The notes below the pieces were generated by a model, which did no database searches, was not told the DNA's origin, and saw nothing but the letters and a program-made list of their open reading frames with translations. From positions 13,771,967 through 13,835,966 of the forward strand of contig JBANSL010000004.1 in assembly GCA_037127255.1 (NCBI GenBank): 64,000 nt of DNA. The letters run 5' to 3'. This document shows positions 10,853 to 23,182 of the stretch, piece after piece. The position numbers were made by a program, and so were the translations under genes. Each line of letters opens with the position of its first letter. The stretch's first letter is position 1. The DNA is from Persicaria tinctoria (Eukaryota; Streptophyta; Magnoliopsida; Caryophyllales; Polygonaceae).

Positions 10853-11986
10853 GTGTGTGTGTGTGTGTTTACAACAAAAATATGTAAAAAATATTTTGTT
10901 ATAATTTATAAATTAGTTGGAAAGAGATACGATACAAATTTTGAAAATGATTTAATAAGGTAAAGTAGTAATAATACTCAAACACACCATCTAATATAAT
11001 TTGAAATAAATATATAATTATTATCATTAGCATAGATCTAAAAAAGTAAAATATAAGCTCCCGTACAAATATTAAAAAATCATAAGCACATGATTGTGTG
11101 AATAATTTTGAAGTTAAATATGTAGATGTACATAACTTATTGATTATTTTTCATGAGAAAGATGGTTAGAAAGATAGAGAAATTAATAGTGAAAATAAAG
11201 GTAAGATGGTAAAAAAAAAATCCTTAAAGGTAGAAAAGTAATCTAAGAAGCCTCATCCAAGATGTAAAATAAGCATTAGTAATGCTTGTGAGTCTTAAAA
11301 TATTATTTATTTTTCGATAGTCATTGAAGATGTCTAAAATAATTAAATTATAAAATAACACTTATTTGGCTCTAATTGTTTTTTATAATTAATTTTTGAT
11401 ATCGAATATTTACAAATTGATTATTACATGTTCGTTGTATGTAGACATTGTGGGGAATATTGCAATCGGTTAAAACTTAAAAATGATAAATCAACAATTT
11501 CAATATCCAAGAATAAAATCAGCCAAGAATTGACGAATGTTCAATGTACGTAGACGATTAAAATAGATCACAAATTGACATACAACATATTAAATTAAAT
11601 TATATTTTAGTATAAAAATAGGAAACAAATATGTTTAAAATAGAAAACAGATATTTTAAAATTTCAGCAATAATATTGATCAATAAGAAAATACCATTTG
11701 AATAAAAAAATTCAAGTTTAATTGTGAGCGTGACACATCAGCAATATAACCGAAAAGAGATTGCAATCGGGAAAAAAATGGAAACATGTCTCAATATTTA
11801 CGACAATATAACCGAAAACAAAAAAAGGGAATGGATTCAAATCATATTTAAAATAGGAAACAAATATTTTAAAGTTTCCATAGTAATATTGACCAATAAG
11901 AAAATCTCATTTGAATAAAAAATTCAACTTTAATTGTGGGCATGACACGTCAGCAAAACGCTAGCAGAATTAGTAATATTAATAGA
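10688..11986 (-). mobile_element. Non-autonomous Helitron (1.3 kb)
   Basis: Helitron read on the minus strand. The 3' end is CTAG (10688-10691) followed by T. It is preceded by a terminal hairpin at 10699-10719, CCCGTGCCTT/AAGGCATGGG, with one mismatched pair and a one-base loop. The 5' end reads TCTATTAATATTAC and is followed by TGACGTGTCA, typical of plant Helitron 5' regions. No Rep/helicase coding sequence is present, so it is non-autonomous. Its 5' end touches the CTAG of the neighbouring Helitron with no spacer base, and the 5' flank is G, not the usual A. The interior is AT-rich and carries a long AT/GT microsatellite near the 3' end. Confidence 0.75.
10778..10869. repeat. (AT)n-(GT)n microsatellite
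   Basis: About 35 AT dinucleotides run directly into about ten GT dinucleotides. This creates a meaningless open frame rich in Tyr-Ile. Expected to be length-variable. Confidence 0.97.
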
Positions 11987-14820
11987 CTAGTTTAGTACCC
12001 GCACCTTGTGCGGTTCTTTTTAAATATTAATATTAATATACTATTTATAATTGAACCTTATTTTATAACTACTACCATACATCATTAAATAATATAATAT
12101 TGAAATAAATAGATCATAAAGAAGATATTATGATCGAACCGAAACATTGAATACAAAGCGATAGATCAAAATACAGTTGAAAACACTAAATATGTGTGAA
12201 TCAAATTATAATTTAAATAAGAAAGAAATAAAAAATCGCAAATATTAATTTGAACTGAAAAGTATAAAGCGAAATTGTGTTTTATCCTGAAGTTATGAAA
12301 GAGATAGAGAATATATATCACAATGAAATAGGGTTGTAGAAATTTTGGATAGGTGTTATCGATATTATTGATTTAGATTGTTTTAGAAGATTCATGATTT
12401 GGAAGAGATTAGTTAGTTACTTACATATCTATTGGTTCGAATTTGAAATATAAAAGAATATTTGTTGGAAATTTGATTGGGTTAGTTATGATTTAGGAGA
12501 TATTTTACTATTGAAAGAAAATTAAAAAAAATGAATTAGTTAATATATATCTAATTAAATAGTTATATGGATAATTGATTAAAAATACATTTGAAAACTA
12601 AAAATATCTTATCATCTAAATAAAAACCACTCAAACCCTATTTTTTTTTTAAAAAATCCCCATTTTAGTTCATACAATTGAAATCTAATTAAATACTACT
12701 AATTTTTTTTTTCAATTCTCTCTTATTGAATTCGGTTACATTAAGGATATCTGAGAGAAGTGGTCACATCTCTCGGAGACAAATCCATACAAAGTTGTTA
12801 AAATGAATTTAAAATATTGCAATTGATTACTTTTTCTATTCAATTAAACAAATATAACCGGTTGGAGAAAAATGAGAAGGAAAAAAAAATCGTTACAATC
12901 TAAACATTTAAAAACTTTTATTTATTTATTTATGAATAACCAACTTAAAATGCCTATATTAAAGAAGAAAGCACCACACGGATAACCAACTTAAAATGCC
13001 TATTTTTGGGTCGATTATGAATTTATAATCTTTTCATGCAGATTTGTACCTATAATTTATTTTGACCAAGTGGGGATTTCTTCAATACTAACTACATGGG
13101 TATATTACCTATTGATACCTAATCTTTAATATATTTTCTAAACCATTTATTGTTTCTTTTTTTAAAAGTTTTCATAAAAAATAATTGTTCTATTTTATTT
13201 TTCTATATTCAATCTAAAGCTTTTAGTTATTAGGATATATGCAGATCATCGTTTAGTTGTTATTTAGATTTATCTGCATGCAATTATAACTTTATCACGT
13301 GAATTTGGTTTTAGTTATTTTTTTTAGCAAATATATCGGCATATCCAAACATTTAAACAATATATATATATGCCATATTTTTTTTTATCAAATATATTTA
13401 TGGTATATCCAAAGAATAAAATTTTTAATTGGATTATCAGAAATTAATTAAATTTGTAATTAATTTTCTAACTTAAAAATCATACTTTAAATTAATTTTC
13501 TAACTCAAAAAACCTATTTTAAAGATAAGCCGCAACATGTCGACGAAGCTTATCATTAAACAAATCAATCGATTGAATTGTGCATATATCATTTCTTCTT
13601 ATGTTTTTAAGTCAATTTTGTGTTGATGAGCAACCGGGAGATGATACATAATAGCAGCTCTACACATTTACTCGGTGATACTACAAATAAGGTCAAATAC
13701 CTCTAAATTTTGAAAGATGAAAGTATCACGTAGCTATGAGATGCACAAATATGCACTGTCATCAACAAATTTTGATTTTTATAATACCAACTAAATCATG
13801 ACAATGGGATGAGTATAAATCTATTTCTTCAATAACACACAAACATGAGATCAATGGATTGAACTCAATTAAATCAAAATGAATCCACACAAACGCATAA
13901 ATTAAATATTTAACTACTTTTTTTCGAACCTTTCTATTATTCTTCTCAAGGCACCTTACCTTTATCATTTGTCATTGTGGACAATCTAATCCAGCTCAGT
14001 AGAAAAAAGCTTTTCATAAGAAATATCATGAGATCACTAACTCAATATATAGAGAAGAGATATAAGGCATATCTTTTATTTCGAATATTACAAAATAGTT
14101 GGATTTGATTTTATCTGTTCCGTATCTTTTAGTTGGACAATTACGGTATGTAGATTTGGTTTTAGTTATAGGATATATATACGGATCATCATCTTTTACT
14201 TATTATTTAGATATTTAGATGTAGATTAGATATATCTTCCTGCAATTATAACTTCATCGATCATGTGGATTTGGTTTTGGATTCGGTTTTAATTATTATC
14301 TGGATGATATTTCATTAATTTTTTTGGTCGGTTGCAATTAAATATACCTGCATGCAATTTTATCGGCATATCCAATACGGCATATCTTTGTTCATGCAAT
14401 TATAGGATCTGACATATATACAGATCTTTGTATGCAATTATACGATTATAAGATATATCTACATGCAATTATAATATGGCACATATTTTTTTTTTGTTTT
14501 TTTAGCAAATATATCGGCATATCCAAACCTCCAAACAATATATATACTCACCATATCTTTATTTTAATTAGTAAATATATGGCATATCCAAACAATAATT
14601 TTCAAACTAAAAAATCCTACTTTAAATTAATACTTTAAATTAATTTTCTAACTAAAAAGTCATACTTTAAAGGAGAAGCTATATCCAAACAATAATTTCT
14701 AACTTAAAAATCCTACATTAAATTAATAATCTAAATTAATTTTCTAACAAAAAAGTCCTACTTTAAAGGAGAAGTCGCCACATGTCTTAGACGACTTCTC
14801 CTTTAGTATTATAATATAGA
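11987..14820 (-). mobile_element. Probable Helitron (2.8 kb) with internal duplication
   Basis: The minus-strand 3' end is CTAG at 11987-11990, preceded by a hairpin CCGCAC/GTGCGG (11999-12013, loop CTT). The minus-strand 5' end at 14820 reads TCTATATTATAATACTAAAG with A as 5' flank, followed by an inverted GGAGAAGTCG...CGACTTCTCC. Joining these two ends as one element is inference: they are in the right order and strand and no other terminus of this quality lies between. The interior is AT-rich without coding potential. It holds two related blocks, about 13225-13560 and 14150-14700, sharing AGCAAATATATCGGCATATC, TGCATGCAATTATAA and a TTTAAAG-GAGAAG-like end. The element may therefore itself be a head-to-tail composite. 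Confidence 0.5.
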
Positions 14821-15745
14821 TTCCATAGATAAAATTGTTTTGGTCTCTTATCGTAGTATTAATTGGTTAATTAATCAGGTAAAAGAAACCGAACTGTGCT
14901 CTTTATTTGAAAAAAAAAATGTATGTCATATAAGATTATATAACTAACAAAGATATGGATATATATACTTAACGTTGAAAATGTTAAACACTCATTTTAA
15001 ACGATTAATTCATATTTACTCTATGAGATAGATTTGGCCACTGACGTATGATGATTCAACCAATTTATCAACTATGATTATTATTATATATAGATCGATC
15101 TTTTCTCATTGTAATTCTATCTTATATTAATACTACGTATTATATTTGCTAGACACAGAAAATTGATTCTCTCTACATGTACATATATATACAGGTGTAT
15201 TATATAAATTTTAAATCCACCTTGATTCTAATATATTATATATTTTGTCCAGAATTGAATATTGGATGAATATTAATAGGGACCTTATTATAAATTTATT
15301 ACGTGACATTTTGTCCATAATAGTTGGTATATACATTTTCTGGATTAAAATCTATATAATGATTGTTTATTATATACTACGGTGCATTGTATTTTTTTAG
15401 TATAATTTGACATCATGGATATTGATCAAAATTTGACGGAGTTCATAATATTGGATAAGATTATTCCATCTAAAAAGTTAAGTTTTCTACCCGATTAAGA
15501 TATAAGGTTAGATATTTATGAAAAAACCTAATTAAGATATAAGGTTATATTGAATATATTATGTAAAAAGATAAGTTTTTAGCCAACTATATTGGTTTAT
15601 TAATTGATGTGGGCCATAAATATAATACCGCTTTAATTCAGAAAATGTCACGCGGGTGGAAATAATCCCGTTTAATCCAGAAAATTCCGTAACAGCGAGG
15701 TCGCGCCAGCGGTCTCTGTTTTAGTATTTTATATAGATATATAGA
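14821..15745 (-). mobile_element. Further Helitron 5' segment
   Basis: On the minus strand this begins TCTATATATCTATATAAAATA with A as 5' flank, then ACTAAAACAGAGACCGC. These are features of plant Helitron 5' ends. It continues leftward to the 5' end of the previous Helitron without a visible hairpin/CTAG of its own, so the element is incomplete or was interrupted. Interior AT-rich, no gene seen. Confidence 0.45.
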
Positions 15746-15747
15746 TA

Positions 15748-16040
15748 CTAGTGTTTCGACCTGTGATCTTGCGCGGTTTCTTAATAACTTGTATTTTATT
15801 ACATCATTTATAGTTCAATTATTATTTTGTATTAAATTATGAAGATTAAAATTATTTCAATAAACTTTTACACTATTAGAATTATGTCATTTCACCTCGA
15901 ACGATTAACATCAGTTAGAAAAGTACGTGATATTAAATAGATTTTTTTTATCGGTTTGTAAATTTGCGATGTTGATATTTTTTTTTTACCGATGTTACAA
16001 AGTTTATTTGGGAAAAATTCAAGCACACCGGATTGTAATT
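15748..16040 (-). mobile_element. Degenerate Helitron 3' end
   Basis: CTAG at 15748-15751, with T as 3' flank on the minus strand, is followed inward by GTGTTTCGACCTGTGATCTTGCGCGG. This is a decayed version of the usual GC-rich terminal hairpin: the CCTGTG and CGCGG arms pair poorly. It lies two bases from the 5' end of the previous Helitron, continuing the same-strand series. The extent of the body to the right is unknown. Confidence 0.4.
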
Positions 16041-19000
16041 CAACTTTGTGAAATCCCGTCCATCTCAAATACGCGCGGGCTGATCTAACACTTAATTTTT
16101 TTTTTGAGAAATTAAACCCTCCTTCCTCTCTCCCGATTCCTGGCTCCTCATTCCCGATCGACTGGTTCCTCTTTCACTCTCTCCTTCTATGGAAGCCATG
16201 GCGGGTAGGTAAGTTGTCCAGCGCTCTTGCGAACTCGAGGTTCTTCCCACTCCCATCTCTGGCGCGACTTCTCTTCTTCGATTTTCAATCTTCACCGTCT
16301 CCGCTAGCTCTTCCCTCAGTTCGACTAGTAAAGGACGTCTCCAGGTATTTGGTCGTCGCTCTTCTTTGCTCACTAGTCTTCACTTCTCTCACACCGCCTC
16401 CCTCACCGCCTCTCTGAAAATTGTCGTCCCCGGTACGAATTTCTCTCTTCATTGTTCAATATTTTTTATCTAGGGTTTATGTTAACTGGTTCTGATTCAC
16501 TGTATCTTGATAAAAATGATTTTTAGTTTCGATTTAGGGTTTCTTTAGGGATTTCGATTTGTTTGTTGAAGAAACTAATTTGGGGGTTTCTTCCTTATCG
16601 CCGGGTGTTCTCTAATTTTGGGGTTTCTTTAGGGATTTTCAGTTTCGATTTTTGTGGGCGTATCATAAGGAATTTTTTCCAAGGCGTCGTTGCTTTGTAG
16701 TTGGGTATCTTATCAAATATTAGAAAGCATCCCTTTAGGAGCAGCGATTTTTGTTTGTCGAGGCACATAAGTTTCATGTTTGAAATTAATGTGATCCTTG
16801 CAGGGGGCAGCCAAGAATCTGCCTCATTATTGCACTAGCCATCTTGATTGAACTTTGGTAATCCTTTCCTCCAAGCTATCTTTGGATTCTTGTGTACGTA
16901 ATCGTTATATGAGCAAAACCAAACATAGGATAGTCCACAATCACATCTTAGCTTCAGTTTAAGGTGTCTTTCAAGCTAACGGCTACACCTTCTCTTGGTT
17001 TGCATTGCTTTTAGGAAAATGTTGAAAGTACAAATGAGGATAAAAGGAAGTATATGCATCTTTTGGTTTGCATTACTTTTTCATGATAATCCATACATTT
17101 TCCTAAAGAGTAAGACAATTTTATTTGTCAATGATGAGACAAGAAAACCAATCGGCTCCGCTAAACACTAGAGGTTGTGCTTTAACTTCTTTGTTTGTTT
17201 CAGTTAAAAGGAGAGTTGGTGCAAAGGTGATATCTGAAGCAAGTGATGCCAAGAGCAAACTATGGAAGGACCGATTCAGTTATGGTTGTCTACTTCTAGT
17301 AATGTGAGTTCATATTTGGCATCCATGTTTAAGACTTCATGTATTCAAATACTGTATTTAGATGCAAGTGTTTTGATGTGTTGCACAACTTTAAAAAACT
17401 TGTATGGATTATATAGGGATTCAAGGGGTCAAAACAAGGCAAATGCTTGAGAAAAGGTAAAAAAATCTGTAAAGGTATGTATCTCAAACTATCCATACAA
17501 TTTCCTTAAGTTCCTTTAACTGAACCTTGAATTTTAGTTCAAGAGGCCCAAGGAAGATGCACATTGCAAATCTTGAAATTTATCTTGGGTTAATTCCTTT
17601 TTAAAAGGAAAATGTGGAGCTTAAACTACCTGCTTTGATATAGAAGAGATTTTTTAAACAAATGCTTTGAGTTTTATGGAAAAATAGAATAAGGGAAACT
17701 ACCTAGGTAGATCCTGCAAATCCCCATTGCCAACCTTGAATTTCTGGGTATTTTAACAATTTTTTCTATAATATAAATTGATGTTTATCGACCATTTTCA
17801 GATACGTAAAACAACCAAAATTAAATTTCTAGAAATTCCCTCCATGAAAATTTTGAGTTTTTTTCAGTGAAAGGGCGGTTAAATTTTTACTCTTCTATTA
17901 TTATACCTTCTAATTATTCTACGGCTTAAACACTTAACCCTTCTAATATATTATTATTATCCAAACCGCACTCAAACCCTATTCCCAAATTTCAACTCCA
18001 TTGGAGACACATCTCAACTTGTGAGAGGGGGTGATAGTTCATCTCATTCTTGTTTTGCATAATCTAGGTATGAGTCTTCTCCTTGTTTTGCATAATTTAG
18101 GTACGAGTCCTCTCCTTGTTTTCCACAATTCATCTCGTTCTTTTTTAGCTGGTGATTGACGAATCAATTATCTGCCATTAAGATCGACTTTCATTGAATT
18201 TCTGAATCCGTGTTGCCCAGTTTTGGTTTGCATAATTCATCTCATTCTGTTTCCCAATTTACAACTTCCATTTGCCTACGTTGTTTATTGATTCTGTTTT
18301 GCCCAATTTTATTTATTGAATCTGTATCTTACGTTTGCTAGGACTGATTTCTGGGACAGTATCATATGAATCTGTTTGTCAGGACTATTTCTTTTGTTGG
18401 GTCTGTTTTATGAATTTGTATTATTGAATTTATGCATCTTACGTTTTCTGGGACTGATTTGCTGGGACTGATTCAACTTTCATTCAGTTTCTTTTGCTGG
18501 GGCTGTATTACAGAATTTATTGAATTTGTATTATTGAACTGATTTGTCGGGGATTGATTCAACTTTCATTCAGTTTTTGAATCGTATCAATTTTTTTTTT
18601 GCTGGGACTGTTTTATGAATTTGTATTGCTGAATTATGCATTTTACATTTCCCAAACTGTTAAGTGAATCTGTATGACATTTTTGTCATTGTTTATGGGA
18701 ACTGCTGTACTTATATGCATTTCTGTCACCTTTTAATCATCATCATCATCATAGGATTTTTCAACTTTTCATGATCGAATTGTTTGCTTTGCAGTGCATC
18801 ATGTACCCCTTAATTAATCGTAAATATAATATTCAAGATTTATTTGCCTGAATTGTTTCCCCAAATGTTAAGTGAATCTGTATGACATGAATCTACTGTA
18901 CTTATATGCGTTTTTTGGATCTACTGTACTTAATCTGTATGCATTGGATTCAACTGTTTATTGATATTTTCTTTTCTAGGAAAAAAATATTGTTATGGAG

Positions 19001-19620
19001 TGTGAGAGATTTCTTATATTATATATATGTAACATCAATGTTTTTTTATAGACCACTGTAATGAACAAGACATCAAGCCAAGACCAAGCCGCCCCAGAAG
19101 ACCATGGAAAATAAAGCTACAATAAATGGAAACAAAAAAACGTTCGCGTTCTTTCATATCCAATACAACTAAGGCCATCGATGCTACTACTCATTCATAC
19201 ACACACACACACTAATTATTTTGCATTAAGCACTAATCAATAACTAAACTTTATGTGCTTATACAGGTGCTATGTGCCAAATAGAATGCACATTCAACTA
19301 ACCGCACCTGGATCTACAAATCTCCCAAGATCAGATGGAATGAGTGAAAGTAAAGATTCTCAATCCTTCACCTATACTTTTTTTGCTTTTAATTAAATAA
19401 ACAGCCACAAGATCAGTCAACGAATGACTTTACATATTCATCAAATCAGTCTACGCATGTCCAAGTTAACACCCAACCTTCAAACCTTCAAACGATTTCT
19501 TAAAACTTTACAAATGACTTTTTATTACAAATGGCCCAATTTTTTATTACAAATGACTTTACATATTCATGAAATCATCAAACGATTTCTTATTTTTCCT
19601 TATTATTTATTTTTTATGTT
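16041..19620 (+). other. Gene-like region with leader/intron character, no identifiable product
   Basis: A CT-rich leader at 16110-16430, then TAGGGTTT motifs at 16475-16560 typical of plant 5' leaders and first introns, then T-rich intron-like DNA. Short exon-like stretches at about 17030-17310 (KRRVGAKVISEASDAKSKLW in one frame) cannot be joined with confidence. A diffuse repeat of GCTGGGACTGATT-like units fills 18290-18640, and there is a short CA run near 19198. It may be the upstream part of the transposase-like gene that ends at 20358, or host gene DNA captured by a transposon. Confidence 0.35.
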
Positions 19621-19624
19621 CTAG

Positions 19625-20358
19625 GCAGCAAATAGAGGTTTGCCAATAGATGCAATTGCGCAATTTGAGATTCAATACAAGAGTTTGGAAAATGGTTGAG
19701 ATTTGGGAGGAAAAGAGAAATGGGTATGTACTTATTTTGTCTATTCTATTTTAGTTAAAAATAAATGAGATTCATAGAGTTTCAAGAAATAAAATCAAAT
19801 TTGATTTCCCTATTCTATTCATCAAAATGGGCTCTTTATACCGACAAGAATTAGTTGTTGAATATGATATGCTCAACTGTGGAAATTAAGTTGTTAACTT
19901 TGACCATTGTGTTCGATTCTTTATGTTGTTCATTATTGAAGGTTGATTTTAGTTAGGGTATGATTTGATGCAAATTGTTTTTAATTTTTTTTTAAATGTC
20001 CAATATTATACATGTTTTTTAGATTTTGATATGAATATGTATGCGCATTCATTTGTAGGATGAAATGGTGTTGATTCGTTATGAGGCAACTAATTATGAA
20101 GACATAACTTGTTCCATGAGTGAGGAAGAGATCGTTAGAAAGATTCTTGGGACAAAATCGGGCTACATCAAAGGTTTCAGTTTTGGACCTCAACCTACAA
20201 CCACAGGAGTTTCCGAATCTGCAATGCACAAGGTCTGTGAGAAAAATCAAGAGATGGAACATACAATGCAAGCTCAAAGTCAAGAGATAAGTGTTCTAAA
20301 TGAAAAAGTTGCGAAATTTGAAGAATTTATGGCCAAATTCAAGGACCAAAATGCTTGA
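19625..20358 (+). pseudogene. En/Spm-type plant transposase (Ptta, Transposase_24-like), last exons
   Basis: An exon-like stretch at 19625-19722 (RGLPIDAIAQFEIQYKSLEN, then a stop) ends in a consensus-like donor GGTATGTA. The final exon begins after TTTGTAG at 20058 and encodes EEEIVRKILGTKSGYIKGFS followed by a glutamine/glutamate-rich coiled coil (about residues 55-95) and a stop at 20358. The LG-x-x-SGY-x-KG signature plus a C-terminal coiled coil matches the C-terminal end of plant Ptta/En/Spm transposase-associated proteins of CACTA elements. The frame before the intron contains TGA, so I treat it as a pseudogene. It lies just upstream of CACTA-like terminal DNA, which fits. Confidence 0.55.
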
Positions 20359-20620
20359 TATTTAGTATATTTTTATTTTAGAACTTCTACTTAGTAAGAT
20401 TCTTATCTCATATTTATTTCTTTAATTTACTACTCTAGGGAGTTGGAACATAATATATATTTAGTGTTTCTTTGATCTAATATTATATTTTTTTTCTAAT
20501 TTATATGAGCTGAAATTATGAGGGGAAAGTAATTTCATCCCAAAAAATACATCTTCTATAACGATAACTTGATATGGTCGTTGATAATTGCATTTAGCGA
20601 TTAAGCTTTTTGTCGCTTTA

Positions 20621-20621
20621 T

Positions 20622-20712
<91 letters not shown>
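20621..20712. repeat. (TA)n-(GA)n microsatellite
   Basis: About 15 TA dinucleotides pass directly into about 30 GA dinucleotides within the CACTA subterminal region. Confidence 0.97.
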
Positions 20713-20715
<3 letters not shown>

Positions 20716-21147
20716 ATACTATATTCCCTCGCTAATGAATGATTGATAGTGAGGAACAACTTCTTCGCCATATCCTATGTTATTTTATGACAAAAATTTC
20801 ATCGCTAAAAAGATTTTTATAACGACATAACTAAAATAATATCTACAATGATGGATTCAACCTCCTCGCGATAGCAAGTTTATGGTAACAAACAATTTCC
20901 TCGCTTACTAATATTAGCGATGAATTTTATGTTGTCACTAAATATGTTTAGCGACTATTATCGATTCTATCAACTTTTTGCCGATGAAATTCTTATTTTT
21001 TTAGTGACGATAATATAAGTCGCAAAATAATGACAGTAACGAGAAAATATACAATTTTGCGAGGAATTAAATTTTATCGCCAAGTGCATTCAACGACTAT
21101 TATGAAATCCTTCGACTTATTTGGCGACGAATATAATCTCTTTTTAT

Positions 21148-22767
21148 TAGGGGTAGGCGTGGGACGGGACAGGACGAGATTGGGGTAATCCCGCGTCCCG
21201 TCCCGCCTATTTTTTGCGGGACGGGATTAATTTTTTTTTTTTCAAATCCCGCCGGGTCTTATCCCTCACGTGACGGGACGGGATCGGGACGGGATTTGTC
21301 CCTCGTAAAAAATAATTAAAAAAATAATCCAATTACCTTGAAAAAAAAAGTTAAAAAACAGTAAGTGTTTATCAAAAGGGTAAACTGCAGAAAACCACCC
21401 CTTAAATACCCAATATTGCTCGAAACCACCCTTTAGATGCAAAATTACCGAAAACCACCCTTTAAAAGGCTTCCGTTAGCAATGGACCACCCCTTGACAT
21501 TGTTCCGTCACTGGCCGTCAACTTGCCTCAACATTTCATTTTTTTATTGTTTTCTTTTGAAAAAATTGAGATTTTTTTATTTTTGAAAAATGGATAAACA
21601 GATTAATGAATTAAAAAATAATTAAAATAAGAGAATTAATTAAATACTTCCAATCTTGAATCGATCCCTTCAAAATCAAACGTCTCTGTTCAAAATCAAA
21701 AGGATTGGGAGGAGCAGTAGGGTTCAGAGACCAAAATTAGAGGCGGAGGCGGAGGAGCTCCGACGCTCGGAGTTGTAGCCGACGGTGGCGCAAGTTGGTG
21801 GCGGCGGCGGCGGTGGCGGGTGGCGGCGGCCTGTAGGAGACCGAAAACTTGCCGGTGGAGACACATTGCTGGCGGCGACGGTGGGAAGCGGCGTCGACAG
21901 GTTGTGTGAGGTTGAGAGTTGGCCTGAGATGCCGGGCGGCAAGGCAGAGAGCAAATGCTCTCTTTTTTCGGGCGGCCCTAAGATTCCCTACCTTTTCTTT
22001 TGGATTTTATTTTGGATCTATCATCTGTGTAGATAAAAAGTCTCCAACTTTTATTTTCCTTTTAAGTGTAAGGTTTATTTAGCCTGTTTTATATTAAAAA
22101 ACAAGGGTAATGTTGTAATTTCATTGACTTAACTGAGATTTTGACGGAAATCTACCAGGGGTGGTCCATTGCTCACGGAAGCCTTTTAAAGGGTGGTTTT
22201 CGGTAATTTTGCATCTAAAGGGTGGTTTTGAGCAATATTGAGTATTTAAGGGGTGGTTTTCTGCAGTTTACCCTTATCAAAATACCAAAATACATAATTA
22301 CATTAAGTACTATAGTAAAATACAGTAACTAAACATACAATTAGTAAAATTGAAACAAAATACAGTAAGAAAAATAGCAAGTAAATAAAACAAAATACAG
22401 TAAGTACTACATATATAATTAATCCCATTACAAAATACAAAAGTCTTATTTTAGTTATTTCAATGGATGTTTTAATGTTTTGTTATTATTTTAAATTTTA
22501 AATATTGGGTTTTAAATAAATGTTAAGGTATAATGTAAATATATTATTATATGTTTATATTAATTTTAATTATACATATAATTTTTTTATATATATGCGG
22601 GACGGGACGGGATTTGGGGGATTCGAACTCTTCGTCCCGCGTGTTTTTTGCGGGACAGGATCGGGACGAGATTGAATATTTTTTTTTCCAAATCCCACCG
22701 GGATCGGGACGGGTTCGGGACGAGATGCGGGACGGGACGGGATTTGCGGGATTTGTGTCCACCCCTA
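21148..22767. mobile_element. hAT-type non-autonomous element (TSD CTTTTTAT) with nested MULE
   Basis: The ends are TAGGGGTAGGCGTGGGAC and GTCCACCCCTA, forming imperfect terminal inverted repeats. They are flanked by a perfect 8 bp duplication CTTTTTAT at 21140-21147 and 22768-22775, as for hAT elements. The subterminal parts are made of GGGACGGGAC-type repeats in opposite orientation at the two ends (21160-21290 and 22590-22760). Without the nested Mutator-like element it is about 715 bp. No transposase is encoded. Confidence 0.88.
21378..22273. mobile_element. Mutator-like element (Pack-MULE type), 896 bp, TSD TTATCAAAA
   Basis: Two long terminal inverted repeats of about 117 bp (21378-21494 and 22157-22273) begin GGGTAAACTGCAGAAAACCA and end with the reverse complement. 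They are flanked by a perfect 9 bp duplication TTATCAAAA at 21369-21377 and 22274-22282, diagnostic of Mutator-type transposition. The interior has no transposase. Its central part (about 21700-22040) is GC-rich with GGC/GCC trinucleotide runs and open frames on both strands, unlike the AT-rich flanks, suggesting captured gene DNA. Confidence 0.92.
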
Positions 22768-22986
22768 CTTTTTATGATGAATTTAATAGTCTCTAATGAC
22801 CTATAGCGACAATATTGACTTCATCGCCAAATGTTTTTTTTGTGACGATTTCATTTTTCCACGTTAGACTCTTTTGTGAGGAGCTTTCAACGACCATTTA
22901 AAAAGGAAGTATATTTCCTCGCTAATTAGCTTTAGTGACGAAATATCAATTTTCAGCGAGGAAACATTTCCTCGCAAAAAGAGACT

Positions 22987-23182
22987 TGTTGTAATAATAG
23001 GTGGATTGTTCACCTCCCGAACCATTCACTACCTAAACTCCCGCCATGATGACACAAATTTATGTGTTTCTTCCTACCTTGCCTATATAAGGCGTGTAAG
23101 CTCACTTGGAAATGAACACAGAAGCAATAGAGATCTCTCGTTCTCTGTCTTTCTCTACTCTACTTTCTATCGGTTTACAACA
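22987..23182 (+). repeat. Left LTR of the copia element
   Basis: 196 bp, TG...CA, with a TATA-like CCTATATAAGG at about 23079. Matches the right LTR at every position I could compare. Confidence 0.93.

Noticed and set aside
10707..10904. Plus-strand frame of alternating Tyr and Ile
   Set aside because: Pure translation of an AT microsatellite.
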